A DNA stretch of 64,000 nt from JBLHZY01 sp050633265 (GCA_050633265.1 JBOEGE010000012.1:23383-87382); one strand, 5' to 3'. Positions 26,288 through 34,594 are shown, numbered from the stretch's first letter. Notes: generated from the sequence alone by a model not told the origin. Translations and numbers: made by a program.

Positions 26288-27591
26288 TGCTGATTTCTCG
26301 TCGCAAAATGCTTTTAGCCACAATTGCCGGATTTTCAATGCCGCGGTCAGCCTCTGCTTCCAACCCCAAGCATACACTACGCCCAGCTCCAATGAGTGTT
26401 CGATGGGACAAGCAAAGCAAACGAATGTCTGGGTTTCTCGGCTTCAATGGGTCTGTCCCTGGGCCCGAACTCCGATATCGACAAGGCGATCAACTTGATG
26501 TTCGCTTAGAAAATGGAATGGAAGACGGAGCGCTGGTGCATTGGCACGGCGTTCGAGTTCCCAACCAAATGGATGGGGTTTCTATTCTATCGCAAGAGGT
26601 TGTGCCTCCGGGGGGGCATTATGACTATAAATTCGCTTTGCCTGACGCCGGGACGTTTTGGTATCATTCGCACTACATGTCTTACGAGCAGGTTGGCCGT
26701 GGATTATTTGGCCCTTTAGTTGTTGAAGAGCACAACCCACCTGTTGTTGATCACGATATCATCGCAATGTTGGCTGACTTCAGAACATCCACCGATGGAA
26801 TGCTCGACACCGATTTCAGCACCTTGGATGACTTCGTCCGCGAGGGACGCCTTGGGAACATGATACGGGTTTTTCTCAGCAGGAAGTCAGTTCAAAAAGG
26901 GGATCGCGTTCGTTTGCGGTTGCTAAACGCCGCTATCGACAGAGTGTTTCACCTTGATCTTGATGGCATTGCAGGAGCCGTTGTTGCGATTGATGGCATG
27001 CCATTGGCTTCACCGACACAATTGCAACCTCTTACCTTAGCACCTGCACAACGGATCGACATTATCGGAACCGCTGAAACTGAAATATCATTCAATCTGA
27101 GAAATGAAGGTACGCAAACTTCTCTCGGATCCATTTCCCTGGTTGGGCAAAATTCTGCACCAGATCGAAGTCCAATATCCGCGTTGCCGAAGCATACTCT
27201 CCGCAAACCCGGCCGAGTTAGTCAGTCTCTCGAACTCTTGATGCGGGGAGGGGAGGGGGATCAAAATCACTCTGGCCATGGCAGCTGGGCATTCAACGGG
27301 GTATCAGGGCTTCCAAACAGACCTTTTGGTAAGTTTCGGCGGGGTGAAACGGCCCGGCTCATTTTGTTGAACCCAACCGGTTTTTCCCATGGAATTCATA
27401 TGCATGGTCACCATTTCCGCGAAATCACTGACAACGGGACACTAGGCCCTTTGCGAGACACACTCTTGGTGGCGTCGGGAGAGTCGCGCGAAATTGTATG
27501 CGTTTTCGACAATCCAGGTCGTTGGTTGCTTCATTGTCATATGCTTAGTCATAGCGCAGATGGCATGGCAACTTGGGTTGAAGTATCATGA
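26287..27591 (+). CDS. Second Tat-exported multicopper oxidase
   Basis: A 434-residue multicopper oxidase with a short twin-arginine-type signal (LISRRKMLLATIAGFSM). Copper ligands are visible in HWHGVRVPNQMDG, WYHSHYMSYEQ, HGIHMHGHHFREI and HCHMLSHSADGMATW. It is clearly related to the 23485 enzyme but shorter and diverged. Having both in one operon suggests different substrates or export demands rather than a recent duplication. Confidence 0.92.
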   Translation: MLISRRKMLLATIAGFSMPRSASASNPKHTLRPAPMSVRWDKQSKRMSGFLGFNGSVPGPELRYRQGDQLDVRLENGMEDGALVHWHGVRVPNQMDGVSILSQEVVPPGGHYDYKFALPDAGTFWYHSHYMSYEQVGRGLFGPLVVEEHNPPVVDHDIIAMLADFRTSTDGMLDTDFSTLDDFVREGRLGNMIRVFLSRKSVQKGDRVRLRLLNAAIDRVFHLDLDGIAGAVVAIDGMPLASPTQLQPLTLAPAQRIDIIGTAETEISFNLRNEGTQTSLGSISLVGQNSAPDRSPISALPKHTLRKPGRVSQSLELLMRGGEGDQNHSGHGSWAFNGVSGLPNRPFGKFRRGETARLILLNPTGFSHGIHMHGHHFREITDNGTLGPLRDTLLVASGESREIVCVFDNPGRWLLHCHMLSHSADGMATWVEVS

Positions 27592-27634
27592 AAACAGGCC
27601 TTCCCCTTCAATCATTCTATCGTGGAGCACGACA

Positions 27635-28126
27635 TTGACTCGGTCACATATTCTGACTTTTGGTTTCATACTCATTGTTGGCATTTCTGTACTTGCTTTC
27701 ACCCTTGGCGCTGCCTTTGAGAAGCCAAACATTGCCAAACAGCCCGAAAAGTCGAGCGTCGAAGCCGGTGAGATGCTGTACGCGGAAAACTGTGCATCGT
27801 GCCACGGTGTGCAGCTGGAAGGGGAGCCGAATTGGCGCAGCCCGAAAGATGACGGCTCGCTTCCCGCCCCACCACACGATCGAACGGGCCATACATGGCA
27901 CCATGGAGATGCACTGTTGTTCAACTACACGAAGTTTGGGGGGAAGGCCGCTCTAGAGGCAAGTGGCGTGACAAATTTCAACAGCGGCATGCCGAGCTTT
28001 GCGGACCTTCTGAGCGACCAAGAGATCTGGGATATTTTGGCCTTTATCAAATCCACTTGGCCGGAGCGAATGCGCGAAACCCAAAGAGGGCGGACTTTAG
28101 GGGAGCAGATGGAAGACGGCACATGA
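27635..28126 (+). CDS. Membrane-anchored monoheme cytochrome c, TTG start
   Basis: A 163-residue cytochrome with an N-terminal anchor (ILTFGFILIVGISVLAFTLG), heme site NCASCHGVQLEG and distal Met in NSGMPSFADLLS. The frame is open back into the oxidase gene with an ATG at 27494, but that would overlap it by about 100 nt. The TTG at 27635 has GTGGAG 7-8 nt upstream and gives a normal anchor. It may pass electrons from the oxidase cluster to the respiratory chain. Confidence 0.82.
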   Translation: MTRSHILTFGFILIVGISVLAFTLGAAFEKPNIAKQPEKSSVEAGEMLYAENCASCHGVQLEGEPNWRSPKDDGSLPAPPHDRTGHTWHHGDALLFNYTKFGGKAALEASGVTNFNSGMPSFADLLSDQEIWDILAFIKSTWPERMRETQRGRTLGEQMEDGT

Positions 28127-28170
28127 ACGACCACCTCTTGACCTTCGTTATAATGAGATCGAACCAATTC

Positions 28171-28190
28171 GATACAGGTGAGACAAAAAG
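28171..28190 (+). promoter_or_regulatory. Weak candidate response-regulator site
   Basis: GATACAGGTGAGACAAAAAG resembles 9440-9459 but the second ACA is one base closer (9-bp period). It lies 34 bp before the DUF411 gene. Offered as a possible additional target of the two-component system. Confidence 0.25.
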
Positions 28191-28223
28191 CGCCAGACAT
28201 GTCTGGTCAGAAAGGAAAGTACC

Positions 28224-28700
28224 ATGACTAAGTTAGATTTTAATCGCCGCGCTGTGTTGGGTGGCCTATGCGCCGCTGGCTTCACAATGGCTGTTCCAGC
28301 CATCGCCGCCACGGGCCCGTTGATGCAAGTCGTTAAAGATCCGAATTGTGGGTGCTGCGGTGCCTGGATCAACGTCATGGCTAGCGCTGGATTCGACGTT
28401 AAGGTTCGCGACGTTCCCTACGATGATTTGGTTCAGTTGAAAGCCGACAGCGGGATCAGTGACGAAATGGCATCGTGCCACACGGCTCATGTTGACGGGT
28501 ACATTATTGAAGGCCATGTACCCGCACCGGATATCGAACGGCTGCTGACCGAGCGTCCCGACGCTATTGGCTTGGCAGTGCCTGGTATGCCATGGGGGTC
28601 GCCCGGTATGGGTCCCGAAAACGAGCGTGATGCATATACAGTGTATTTGATCCGAAAAGACGGCTCAGTTGAGACTTTCACCGAATACGAAGCGGCATAG
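28224..28700 (+). CDS. DUF411 family metal-binding protein
   Basis: A 158-residue Tat- or Sec-exported protein (signal NRRAVLGGLCAAGFTMAVPAIAA) of the DUF411 family found in copper and silver clusters. Conserved features are DPNCGCCGAWINVM, ASCHTAHVDGYIIEGHVPAPDIERLL and PDAIGLAVPGMPWGSPGM. The CxCC and SCH cysteines are likely metal ligands. A clear ribosome site (GGAAAG) precedes ATG 28224. A related gene lies at 37981. Confidence 0.85.
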   Translation: MTKLDFNRRAVLGGLCAAGFTMAVPAIAATGPLMQVVKDPNCGCCGAWINVMASAGFDVKVRDVPYDDLVQLKADSGISDEMASCHTAHVDGYIIEGHVPAPDIERLLTERPDAIGLAVPGMPWGSPGMGPENERDAYTVYLIRKDGSVETFTEYEAA

Positions 28701-28719
28701 ACAGCCGCAGGCTCTATTA

Positions 28720-28754
28720 GGGCTTGAGGGTGCCAAACAGCCGCCCTCAAGCCC
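28720..28754. terminator. Bidirectional hairpin between DUF411 and the CopZ-like gene
   Basis: GGGCTTGAGGG (28720-28730) pairs perfectly with CCCTCAAGCCC (28744-28754) across a 13-nt loop. It sits between convergent genes and is followed on the plus strand by TCAATTCTTG. It likely separates the oxidase operon from the copZ/copA region. Confidence 0.65.
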
Positions 28755-28792
28755 TCAATTCTTGTCCCGACACTGAAGCAATAAGCCACAGA

Positions 28793-28993
28793 TCAAGCGG
28801 CGATCGTTCCTGTATAGCCTTCTTTCTCCAATAGACGCGCCAATTCATCATCGCTGAGCCGGCTTGTGATTTCTACTGTGCGACCCTCCAAATCGAATTT
28901 CAGAACAGCGTCGCCGTCTTCCGACCCTACGGCCTTTTCAATAGAAGCCGTACAATGGCCACAGGTCATATCGGGTACATTGAACTTACTCAT
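28793..28993 (-). CDS. copZ: Copper chaperone, CopZ-like HMA domain
   Basis: A 66-residue single heavy-metal-associated domain with the metal site MTCGHCTASIEKA (residues 9-21). It delivers Cu(I) in the cytoplasm, probably to the ATPase at 29141. Start at 28993 has GGAGAAAAC upstream. A CueR-type box lies 37 bp before it, back to back with the box for the ATPase, so both should be copper-induced. Confidence 0.9.
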   Translation of the reverse strand: MSKFNVPDMTCGHCTASIEKAVGSEDGDAVLKFDLEGRTVEITSRLSDDELARLLEKEGYTGTIAA

Positions 28994-29029
28994 AGTTTTC
29001 TCCTTTTTAGATTCAAAGAAAGAGGGGCA

Positions 29030-29051
29030 GGTTCCCATAGGGTAGGGTCAA
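29030..29051 (-). promoter_or_regulatory. CueR-type operator for the CopZ-like gene
   Basis: On the minus strand this reads TTGACCCTACCC then TATGGGAACC, a MerR-family box with the -35 hexamer at its left end. It is one base shorter than the boxes at 6025 and 29077, so its promoter geometry may differ. Confidence 0.65.
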
Positions 29052-29076
29052 GCACAAATTATTCGACTTACGGCGC

Positions 29077-29108
29077 TTGACCCTACCCTAACTGGAACCC
29101 CCTTTAGT
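29077..29108 (+). promoter_or_regulatory. CueR-type promoter of the second copper ATPase
   Basis: TTGACC (29077-29082), then CTACCC..GGAACC dyad, then TTTAGT (29103-29108) as a -10, giving a 20-bp spacer. Over-long spacers of 19-20 bp are the hallmark of MerR-activated promoters. The box is 33 bp before the ATPase start and divergent from the 29030 box. Confidence 0.7.
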
Positions 29109-29140
29109 CGGTTTTGAAACGACGAATCGCGGAGTGTGTC

Positions 29141-31594
29141 ATGTCAGAAAATCAAGTGCTTACATTTTCGGTTGACGGGATGACCTGTGCGTCCTGTGTC
29201 GGACGTGTCGAAAAGACATTGTCGAGTATTGCCGGTGTGAACGAAGCTGCGGTCAATCTGGCAAATGAAACTGCACAGGTGCAATATTCCGAACCGGCTA
29301 ACCTGTCTGCTATGATTGATGCTCTTGGGGAGGCAGGCTATCCCGCCTCAACAAACGAGATTACGTTAGATGTCGAAGGCATGACCTGTGCCAGCTGCGT
29401 TGGTCGGGTCGAACGCAAACTCAAAGCCAGCGAGGGGGTCATCGACGCGCAAGTCAATCTGGCGACAGAGGCGGCGACGGTCCGCTATGTTAACGGCGCA
29501 ATCACTCCGGCGGAATTGGCAAGGATATCAACCGAGCTCGGATATCCGGCCAAGGTCAAAGATGGCGAAGACCTCAGCAAACAGGACCGCAAAGCCGCTG
29601 ATATCAAAAAACTGGGACGACTTACGCTTTTTGCAGCCCTATTGGCCTTCCCTGTGTTTGTGATCGAGATGGGCGGCCATTTAGTACCATCAATGCATAT
29701 GTGGATTGAGCAAAATATTGGGTTGCAAAATAGCCGGCTTCTACAATTCTTTTTGACCACAATCGTATTGTTCGGCCCTGGATTGCGCTTCTACACAAAG
29801 GGCTTTCCCCAGCTATTGAAAGGTACGCCGGATATGAACTCGCTTGTAGCGCTCGGCACTTCGGCGGCCTACGGGTTCTCATTAGTATCGACATTCACCC
29901 CAGCCCTTCTGCCTGAGGGCACGGTCAACGTTTACTATGAGGCCGCGGCCGTAATTGTTGTGTTGATACTTTTGGGTCGCTACCTCGAAGCTCGCGCCAA
30001 AGGGCGCACAGGCGAGGCAATCCGAAAGTTGGTCGGGCTTCAGGCGAAAATCGCGCGTGTTGAACGGGGGGGCGAGGTCGTCGAGCTAGCAATCGAAGAG
30101 ATTATGGTCGGTGACCTGATCCATGTTCGCCCCGGTGAGAAAATCGCCGTGGATGGCACAGTAACCAACGGCAAATCTTATGTTGATGAAAGTATGATCA
30201 CCGGGGAACCCGTGCCCGTCGAGAAAGGTGTAGGCGCCGAAGTCGTTGGGGCGACCGTGAACGGCACAGGCGCCTTGGTCTTTCGGGCGACCAAGATTGG
30301 CGCAGATACAATGCTGGCGCAAATCATCCAGATGGTCGAACAGGCGCAAGGGGCCAAATTGCCCATCCAAGGTCTTGTCGACCGCATTACATCGTGGTTC
30401 GTTCCTGCGGTTATGGTGGTAGCCGCCATAACTGTGGGAACATGGCTACTATTTGGTCCAGATCCCGCATTGAGCTTTGCCTTGATCGCAGGCGTTGCTG
30501 TGTTGATCATTGCATGTCCTTGCGCAATGGGTCTGGCAACGCCGACTTCAATCATGGTCGGCACAGGTCGGGCCGCAGAGATGGGGGTTCTTTTTCGAAA
30601 GGGTGATGCTCTGCAAATGCTGCAGGAAGCAAAAGTGGTGGCGCTTGACAAGACCGGTACGTTGACCCAGGGCCGTCCCGAGCTCACGGACCTGGTCGCT
30701 GCAGGCGGCTTCGACGAAGATGAGGTACTTCGCCTTGTTGCTGCACTTGAGGCGCAATCCGAACACCCGATCGCCGAAGCCATTACGCGCGCGGCCGTTC
30801 AGAAAGGGCTGAAGAGCGCCGAAGTTACTGCCTTTTCCTCCCTCACTGGCTACGGCGTTGAGGCAACTGTTGACGGTCAACAGGTTATTGTCGGCGCAGA
30901 TCGGCTCATGAAGCGCGAGGGAATCGACATGGGCACACTTGCCCAAACCGGTGACGCATTGGGGCTCAAAGGCCGCACGCCGCTCTATGCCGCCATTGAC
31001 GGGAAAATAGCAGCGGCAATCGCGGTATCAGACCCGATCAAACCTGCGACCCCTCGAGCCATCTCAGCTCTACATGGACTTGGTCTGAACGTGGCAATGA
31101 TCACCGGGGACAATCAGGGCACCGCCCACGCAATTGCAACTGAACTGGGGATTGATATTGTTGTCGCTGAGGTACTACCTGAGGGGAAAGTTGCCGCGTT
31201 GGAGGAGTTGCGCAAGCGTGGCAAGCTGGCTTTCGTTGGCGACGGAATCAACGATGCGCCAGCGTTGGCTACCGCAGATGTAGGCATCGCGATCGGCACT
31301 GGCACAGATGTGGCAATCGAAGCGGCCGATGTCGTATTGATGTCTGGCGAGCTAACTGGAGTGGTCAATGCCTTTGACATCTCGACGCGTACAATGCGTA
31401 ACATCCGACAGAACCTGTTCTGGGCCTTTAGCTACAATACGCTGCTTATCCCTGTGGCAGCAGGTATCTTGTATCCGGCCTTTGGCGTGCTCCTATCACC
31501 GGTGTTGGCAGCCGGAGCGATGGCGCTATCCAGCGTATTTGTGCTAACGAATGCACTTCGCTTACGATGGGTAAAGCCCGTATTGAGCGACTAG
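29141..31594 (+). CDS. copA: Copper-exporting P1B-type ATPase with two HMA domains
   Basis: An 817-residue CopA-type pump. Two N-terminal HMA domains each carry GMTCASCVGR (about residues 11 and 79). The core has ITGEPVPVEK, the CPC motif (IIACPCAMGLATP), DKTGT, SEHPIAEA and GDGINDAPALA. The final helices contain SYN and MALSS, as in Cu(I) exporters. It differs in its N-terminus from the YHS-type pump at 3645, so the plasmid has two distinct copper exporters. It is followed by cueR 69 bp downstream. Confidence 0.96.
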   Translation: MSENQVLTFSVDGMTCASCVGRVEKTLSSIAGVNEAAVNLANETAQVQYSEPANLSAMIDALGEAGYPASTNEITLDVEGMTCASCVGRVERKLKASEGVIDAQVNLATEAATVRYVNGAITPAELARISTELGYPAKVKDGEDLSKQDRKAADIKKLGRLTLFAALLAFPVFVIEMGGHLVPSMHMWIEQNIGLQNSRLLQFFLTTIVLFGPGLRFYTKGFPQLLKGTPDMNSLVALGTSAAYGFSLVSTFTPALLPEGTVNVYYEAAAVIVVLILLGRYLEARAKGRTGEAIRKLVGLQAKIARVERGGEVVELAIEEIMVGDLIHVRPGEKIAVDGTVTNGKSYVDESMITGEPVPVEKGVGAEVVGATVNGTGALVFRATKIGADTMLAQIIQMVEQAQGAKLPIQGLVDRITSWFVPAVMVVAAITVGTWLLFGPDPALSFALIAGVAVLIIACPCAMGLATPTSIMVGTGRAAEMGVLFRKGDALQMLQEAKVVALDKTGTLTQGRPELTDLVAAGGFDEDEVLRLVAALEAQSEHPIAEAITRAAVQKGLKSAEVTAFSSLTGYGVEATVDGQQVIVGADRLMKREGIDMGTLAQTGDALGLKGRTPLYAAIDGKIAAAIAVSDPIKPATPRAISALHGLGLNVAMITGDNQGTAHAIATELGIDIVVAEVLPEGKVAALEELRKRGKLAFVGDGINDAPALATADVGIAIGTGTDVAIEAADVVLMSGELTGVVNAFDISTRTMRNIRQNLFWAFSYNTLLIPVAAGILYPAFGVLLSPVLAAGAMALSSVFVLTNALRLRWVKPVLSD

Positions 31595-31663
31595 ATCCCT
31601 GGCAGTCAATGGACGCCCGGTCACCCCATCGAGTTCCTAGAAATGTCTTAGTTAGGAGGCCAA

Positions 31664-32065
31664 ATGAACCTTAACATTGGCGAAGTATCCAAACGCACCG
31701 GTTTGCGGGCAAAAACCATCCGTTACTATGAGGACATTGGGCTTGTTAAACCGCTGCGCGACACAAACGACTACCGTGTCTTCCGTGAATCCGACTTCCA
31801 CAAGTTGGTTTTTCTTGGCCGCGCCCGCGCCTTGGGGTTTTCCATCGACGAATGCCGCAATTTACTGGCGCTCTATGAGGACGAAACTCGCGCAAGCGCT
31901 GAGGTGAAAGACATAACACGCAAACATTTGGAAGAAATCGAGGCCAAAATTACCGATCTCCAAGCCATGTATGAAACACTGACACATCTTTCCAATGAAT
32001 GTGCCGGAGATCACCGCCCAGATTGCCCCATTCTGAAAGGTCTCAGCGAGGATCCTTGTCACTGA
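31664..32065 (+). CDS. cueR: Copper-responsive MerR-family activator CueR
   Basis: A 133-residue MerR-family regulator. The N-terminal winged helix starts LNIGEVSKRTGLRAKTIRYYEDIGL, a long dimer helix follows, and the metal loop is CAGDHRPDC (C113-x7-C121). Position 78 is Ser, which in CueR favours monovalent Cu(I)/Ag(I), against Cys in divalent-metal sensors such as the paralogue at 34595. A strong AGGAGG precedes the ATG. Its likely targets are the boxes at 6025, 29030 and 29077. Confidence 0.93.
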   Translation: MNLNIGEVSKRTGLRAKTIRYYEDIGLVKPLRDTNDYRVFRESDFHKLVFLGRARALGFSIDECRNLLALYEDETRASAEVKDITRKHLEEIEAKITDLQAMYETLTHLSNECAGDHRPDCPILKGLSEDPCH

Positions 32066-32148
32066 TCTCCAAAGTATTCTCAAAGAAAGTGAAACACTCA
32101 GTATGGCTACGACGAATCCCTAATTCACCGCTTCCGACAAATACCAAT

Positions 32149-32171
32149 GGAGATCCATGTGGTAGGGTCAA
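32149..32171 (-). promoter_or_regulatory. Orphan degenerate CueR-type box
   Basis: On the minus strand it keeps TTGACCCTACC, identical to the boxes at 29030 and 29077, but the other half site has diverged. It points toward the 3' end of cueR, where no minus-strand gene is present. It may be a relic of a rearrangement or drive antisense transcription. The surrounding 208-bp gap holds nothing else I can identify. Confidence 0.35.
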
Positions 32172-32273
32172 TTTTAACATAAGATAGATTATCGGCTAAA
32201 CTTGTTCCGTGTCTGCCCCGTCATGTTGCCAGCTTGCAATGCCCTAACTCCGCCCTCAGGGCTGCCAAGTCAT

Positions 32274-32822
32274 TCATAAAAACCGTCGTGTAGATGCCTT
32301 GTACTCTTCGTACTGCGATCCGTATTCCTCCTTTAGCCACGGCTCCTCGGCAAATGGCGTGGCAATCAGAATAACGACAATTGCCACCCCCAAAACGAAC
32401 GCCAATGGAGTTGCAGAAAGGATCATCCATCCGCCAACCATAGCGATGTCGGCAACGTACTGAGGGTTACGCGAGAAGCGATACATCCCTGCTGTTCGCA
32501 AAGCCCCCTTCGCGCCGCCTGTTTGCGGTAACCCGAAGTGAACGACTTCGGCCCACACGACGAAATGGCCGATTATGATTAGCGGTATCCCAATCCCAAA
32601 CCGCACCCAGCTTGATATTTGCAGACTGCCCCACCCTAAAATGCCCAGCAATATGAGAATGCCAAAGAGTGAAAGGGTAGGCGCCCAAACCAGAATAGGT
32701 GTGACCCGCGTGAAATTCTTAGGGGGCCAAATTCGGCGCCTTGGAAAGGCAATCGACCAAAGGATCAAGCACAGGGTCACGCCGGCAATTCCCAAGCCTA
32801 GATACAGAGATGTCTCTTCCAT
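32274..32822 (-). CDS. Membrane methyltransferase-like protein (isoprenylcysteine carboxyl methyltransferase/PEMT fold)
   Basis: A 182-residue protein with four or five transmembrane helices and the C-terminal signature of the ICMT/PEMT family: YRFSRNPQYVADIAMVGGWMI and ATPFAEEPWLKEEYGSQYEEYKASTRRFL. The substrate is unknown; bacterial members often lie beside metal transporters. Its start overlaps the CDF exporter stop (TGATG), making it third in the transglutaminase-CDF-methyltransferase operon. A related gene is at 43909. Confidence 0.82.
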   Translation of the reverse strand: MEETSLYLGLGIAGVTLCLILWSIAFPRRRIWPPKNFTRVTPILVWAPTLSLFGILILLGILGWGSLQISSWVRFGIGIPLIIIGHFVVWAEVVHFGLPQTGGAKGALRTAGMYRFSRNPQYVADIAMVGGWMILSATPLAFVLGVAIVVILIATPFAEEPWLKEEYGSQYEEYKASTRRFL

Positions 32823-33742
32823 CAGTGATCTCCCGCCTCATGCCCATAGAGTTGCGCATCATTGTGAGCATTCACCAGATATTCCAATTCGAGCGTGGAA
32901 TGCTGGATACCAAACTCTGCGGCGAGGCGCGCTTTCACGGCTGCTTTGATCAGTTCGCTGGATGCGCCGTCATCGGTCACGACATGGCAATCCAGCGCCG
33001 CTTGGTTCTCCTGCATCTGCCAAAGGTGACCATGATGGACATCGTTTACGCCATCTACATCCCGAAGGGACGCAACGACAGCATCACTGTCAAGATCGGG
33101 AGGGCTTCCGAGCATTAGAGTACGGATAGGGCTACCGATTTCAGTCACCGCGAGGTAGAGAATGTAGATTGCAATAATGAGCGTGATAGCGGGATCGACC
33201 CACCACATATTGTACAGTAAGATAAGCGACCCACCGATGATGACAGCGACTGAGGCCAAGGCATCCGACAAATTGTGCAAGAATAGAGCCCTAATATTCA
33301 CGCTGCCCTTCTGCATGGAATAGGTCAAAACCGCTGTCAATGCATCGACCACAAGCGCGACCGAGCCAAGAATTACGACGGTCCACCCGGCTACTTCGGT
33401 CGGCTCGAAAAACCGCATCCCGCCTTCATAAATCAGATAAAGACCTACAATAATCAGAGTGGTGTAGTTGACGAGCGCTGCGACGACTTCGATCCTGCCG
33501 TAGCCGAAAGTCATTCGCTCATCAGCGGGACGTCTCGAGATCTTACGCGCCGCGAAGGCAATAACGAGCGATGCCATGTCCGAAAAATTGTGCAATGCAT
33601 CCGCAATAAGGGCAAGACTTCCCGACAAGATGCCCCCGACGATTTGAGCGACCGTCAGTAGCGCATTGGCCCAAATCGCTATGAAAACACGCCGATCCCC
33701 AGACGCGGGATCAATATGCGCGTGAGAATGATCATGAGGCAT
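32822..33742 (-). CDS. Cation diffusion facilitator exporter (Zn/Cd/Co)
   Basis: A 306-residue CDF-family antiporter with a His-rich N-terminus (MPHDHSHAHID), six transmembrane helices, and the metal-site pairs in ALIADALHNFSDMASL (TM2) and LFLHNLSDALASVAV (TM5). A C-terminal cytoplasmic domain includes DGVNDVHHGHLWQM. It probably exports Zn(II), Cd(II) or Co(II). Start at 33742 has a strong GGAGG site and overlaps the upstream gene by 11 nt. Confidence 0.92.
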   Translation of the reverse strand: MPHDHSHAHIDPASGDRRVFIAIWANALLTVAQIVGGILSGSLALIADALHNFSDMASLVIAFAARKISRRPADERMTFGYGRIEVVAALVNYTTLIIVGLYLIYEGGMRFFEPTEVAGWTVVILGSVALVVDALTAVLTYSMQKGSVNIRALFLHNLSDALASVAVIIGGSLILLYNMWWVDPAITLIIAIYILYLAVTEIGSPIRTLMLGSPPDLDSDAVVASLRDVDGVNDVHHGHLWQMQENQAALDCHVVTDDGASSELIKAAVKARLAAEFGIQHSTLELEYLVNAHNDAQLYGHEAGDH

Positions 33743-34502
33743 GTCGGACCTCCTTATGGCTATGATTGGGATGGGTAAGCCCCGGAATTTTTGGAACTCT
33801 TCCCGCACGAATACGACGTACACGGGCATTCATCCAATGTCGAATGATGTGCCGGTAAAGCAGGCCCTTTACGGCACCAAATGCCTGCCAATGGTCGGCA
33901 TAGAATTCATCTGGCGCATCGTATGTGCCGAAGTCCTGAACTATCCCTGTTCTCTGAATGTAGGTACTGCCTCCTGTCCACTCAACAGGTGTGGAAGCCA
34001 GACAATCGGTCCCCGCGCCATAACCGCACAGGTTGGAAGTATTCGGAAATGTGGCCTGAAGTGCCGCCAGAAACGGGGCATCGAGTATGAAACCTTCTAG
34101 GTTTTGCCAGCCCACTTCGGTCTCGACCTCGATCCACGAGTGTATGATCTCGCTTGGCGCAATTGGATAGACGAGCTCGGGCACGACACCGCGTTGCAGC
34201 TCTTTGTGGATGGTAAAACCATGAAAACGACAACGCACGCCAACTGCGCGCAGCAACGCCATCAAAAGTGTACCTTTGGTGTTGCACTGACCAAACCCGT
34301 CGGCGAGCACTTCTGAGGCGGTGATGTCATCGGATCGATTATATCCAAAAACGATCTCATTGCGTACGAAATCGTAAACTGCACCAATACGTTCATGGGT
34401 AGTGAGAGCACTCCACCCTCTATCTCGCACCAATCGATTTATCGAAGGGTTATCGAAATTTAGGATCTTAGTGGCTGACAGAAGCGGATCGCTGCTGGGC
34501 AT
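33732..34502 (-). CDS. Transglutaminase-like superfamily protein
   Basis: A 256-residue protein with a transglutaminase/protease-like core: C73 (GFGQCNTKGTLLMALL), H121 (IIHSWIEVE) and a downstream acidic residue (NLEGFILDA, E136 or D141) can form the catalytic triad. No signal peptide is visible. The C-terminus ends in a His-containing tail. The function is unknown. It is the first gene of a metal-regulated operon with the CDF exporter, behind a MerR-type box at 34539. Confidence 0.8.
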   Translation of the reverse strand: MPSSDPLLSATKILNFDNPSINRLVRDRGWSALTTHERIGAVYDFVRNEIVFGYNRSDDITASEVLADGFGQCNTKGTLLMALLRAVGVRCRFHGFTIHKELQRGVVPELVYPIAPSEIIHSWIEVETEVGWQNLEGFILDAPFLAALQATFPNTSNLCGYGAGTDCLASTPVEWTGGSTYIQRTGIVQDFGTYDAPDEFYADHWQAFGAVKGLLYRHIIRHWMNARVRRIRAGRVPKIPGLTHPNHSHKEVRHAS

Positions 34503-34538
34503 AATTCATCTCCTCGAATCGTCTAAGAGAAGATGTAG

Positions 34539-34562
34539 TTGCTACAGCAACTATAGGTTCAA
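34539..34562 (-). promoter_or_regulatory. MerR (CadR/PbrR-type) operator for the CDF operon
   Basis: On the minus strand: TTGAAC, then CTATAGTTGCTGTAGCAAC (19-bp spacer with dyad), then TACATC as -10 at 34537-34532. It closely matches boxes at 35034, 35128 and 47369. Predicted transcription starts about 23 nt before the transglutaminase-like gene. Confidence 0.72.
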
Positions 34563-34594
34563 GGGACTTCCTAAACTCTCTTGTCCACGATGAA

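Noticed and set aside
23485..27591. Recent tandem duplication of multicopper oxidase genes
   Set aside because: The two proteins share ligand motifs but differ in length and most intervening sequence, so they are separate lineages rather than a recent copy.
27494..27634. ATG start for the 27635 cytochrome inside the oxidase gene
   Set aside because: It would overlap the multicopper oxidase by about 100 nt and place residues before the natural membrane anchor; the TTG at 27635 has a good ribosome site.
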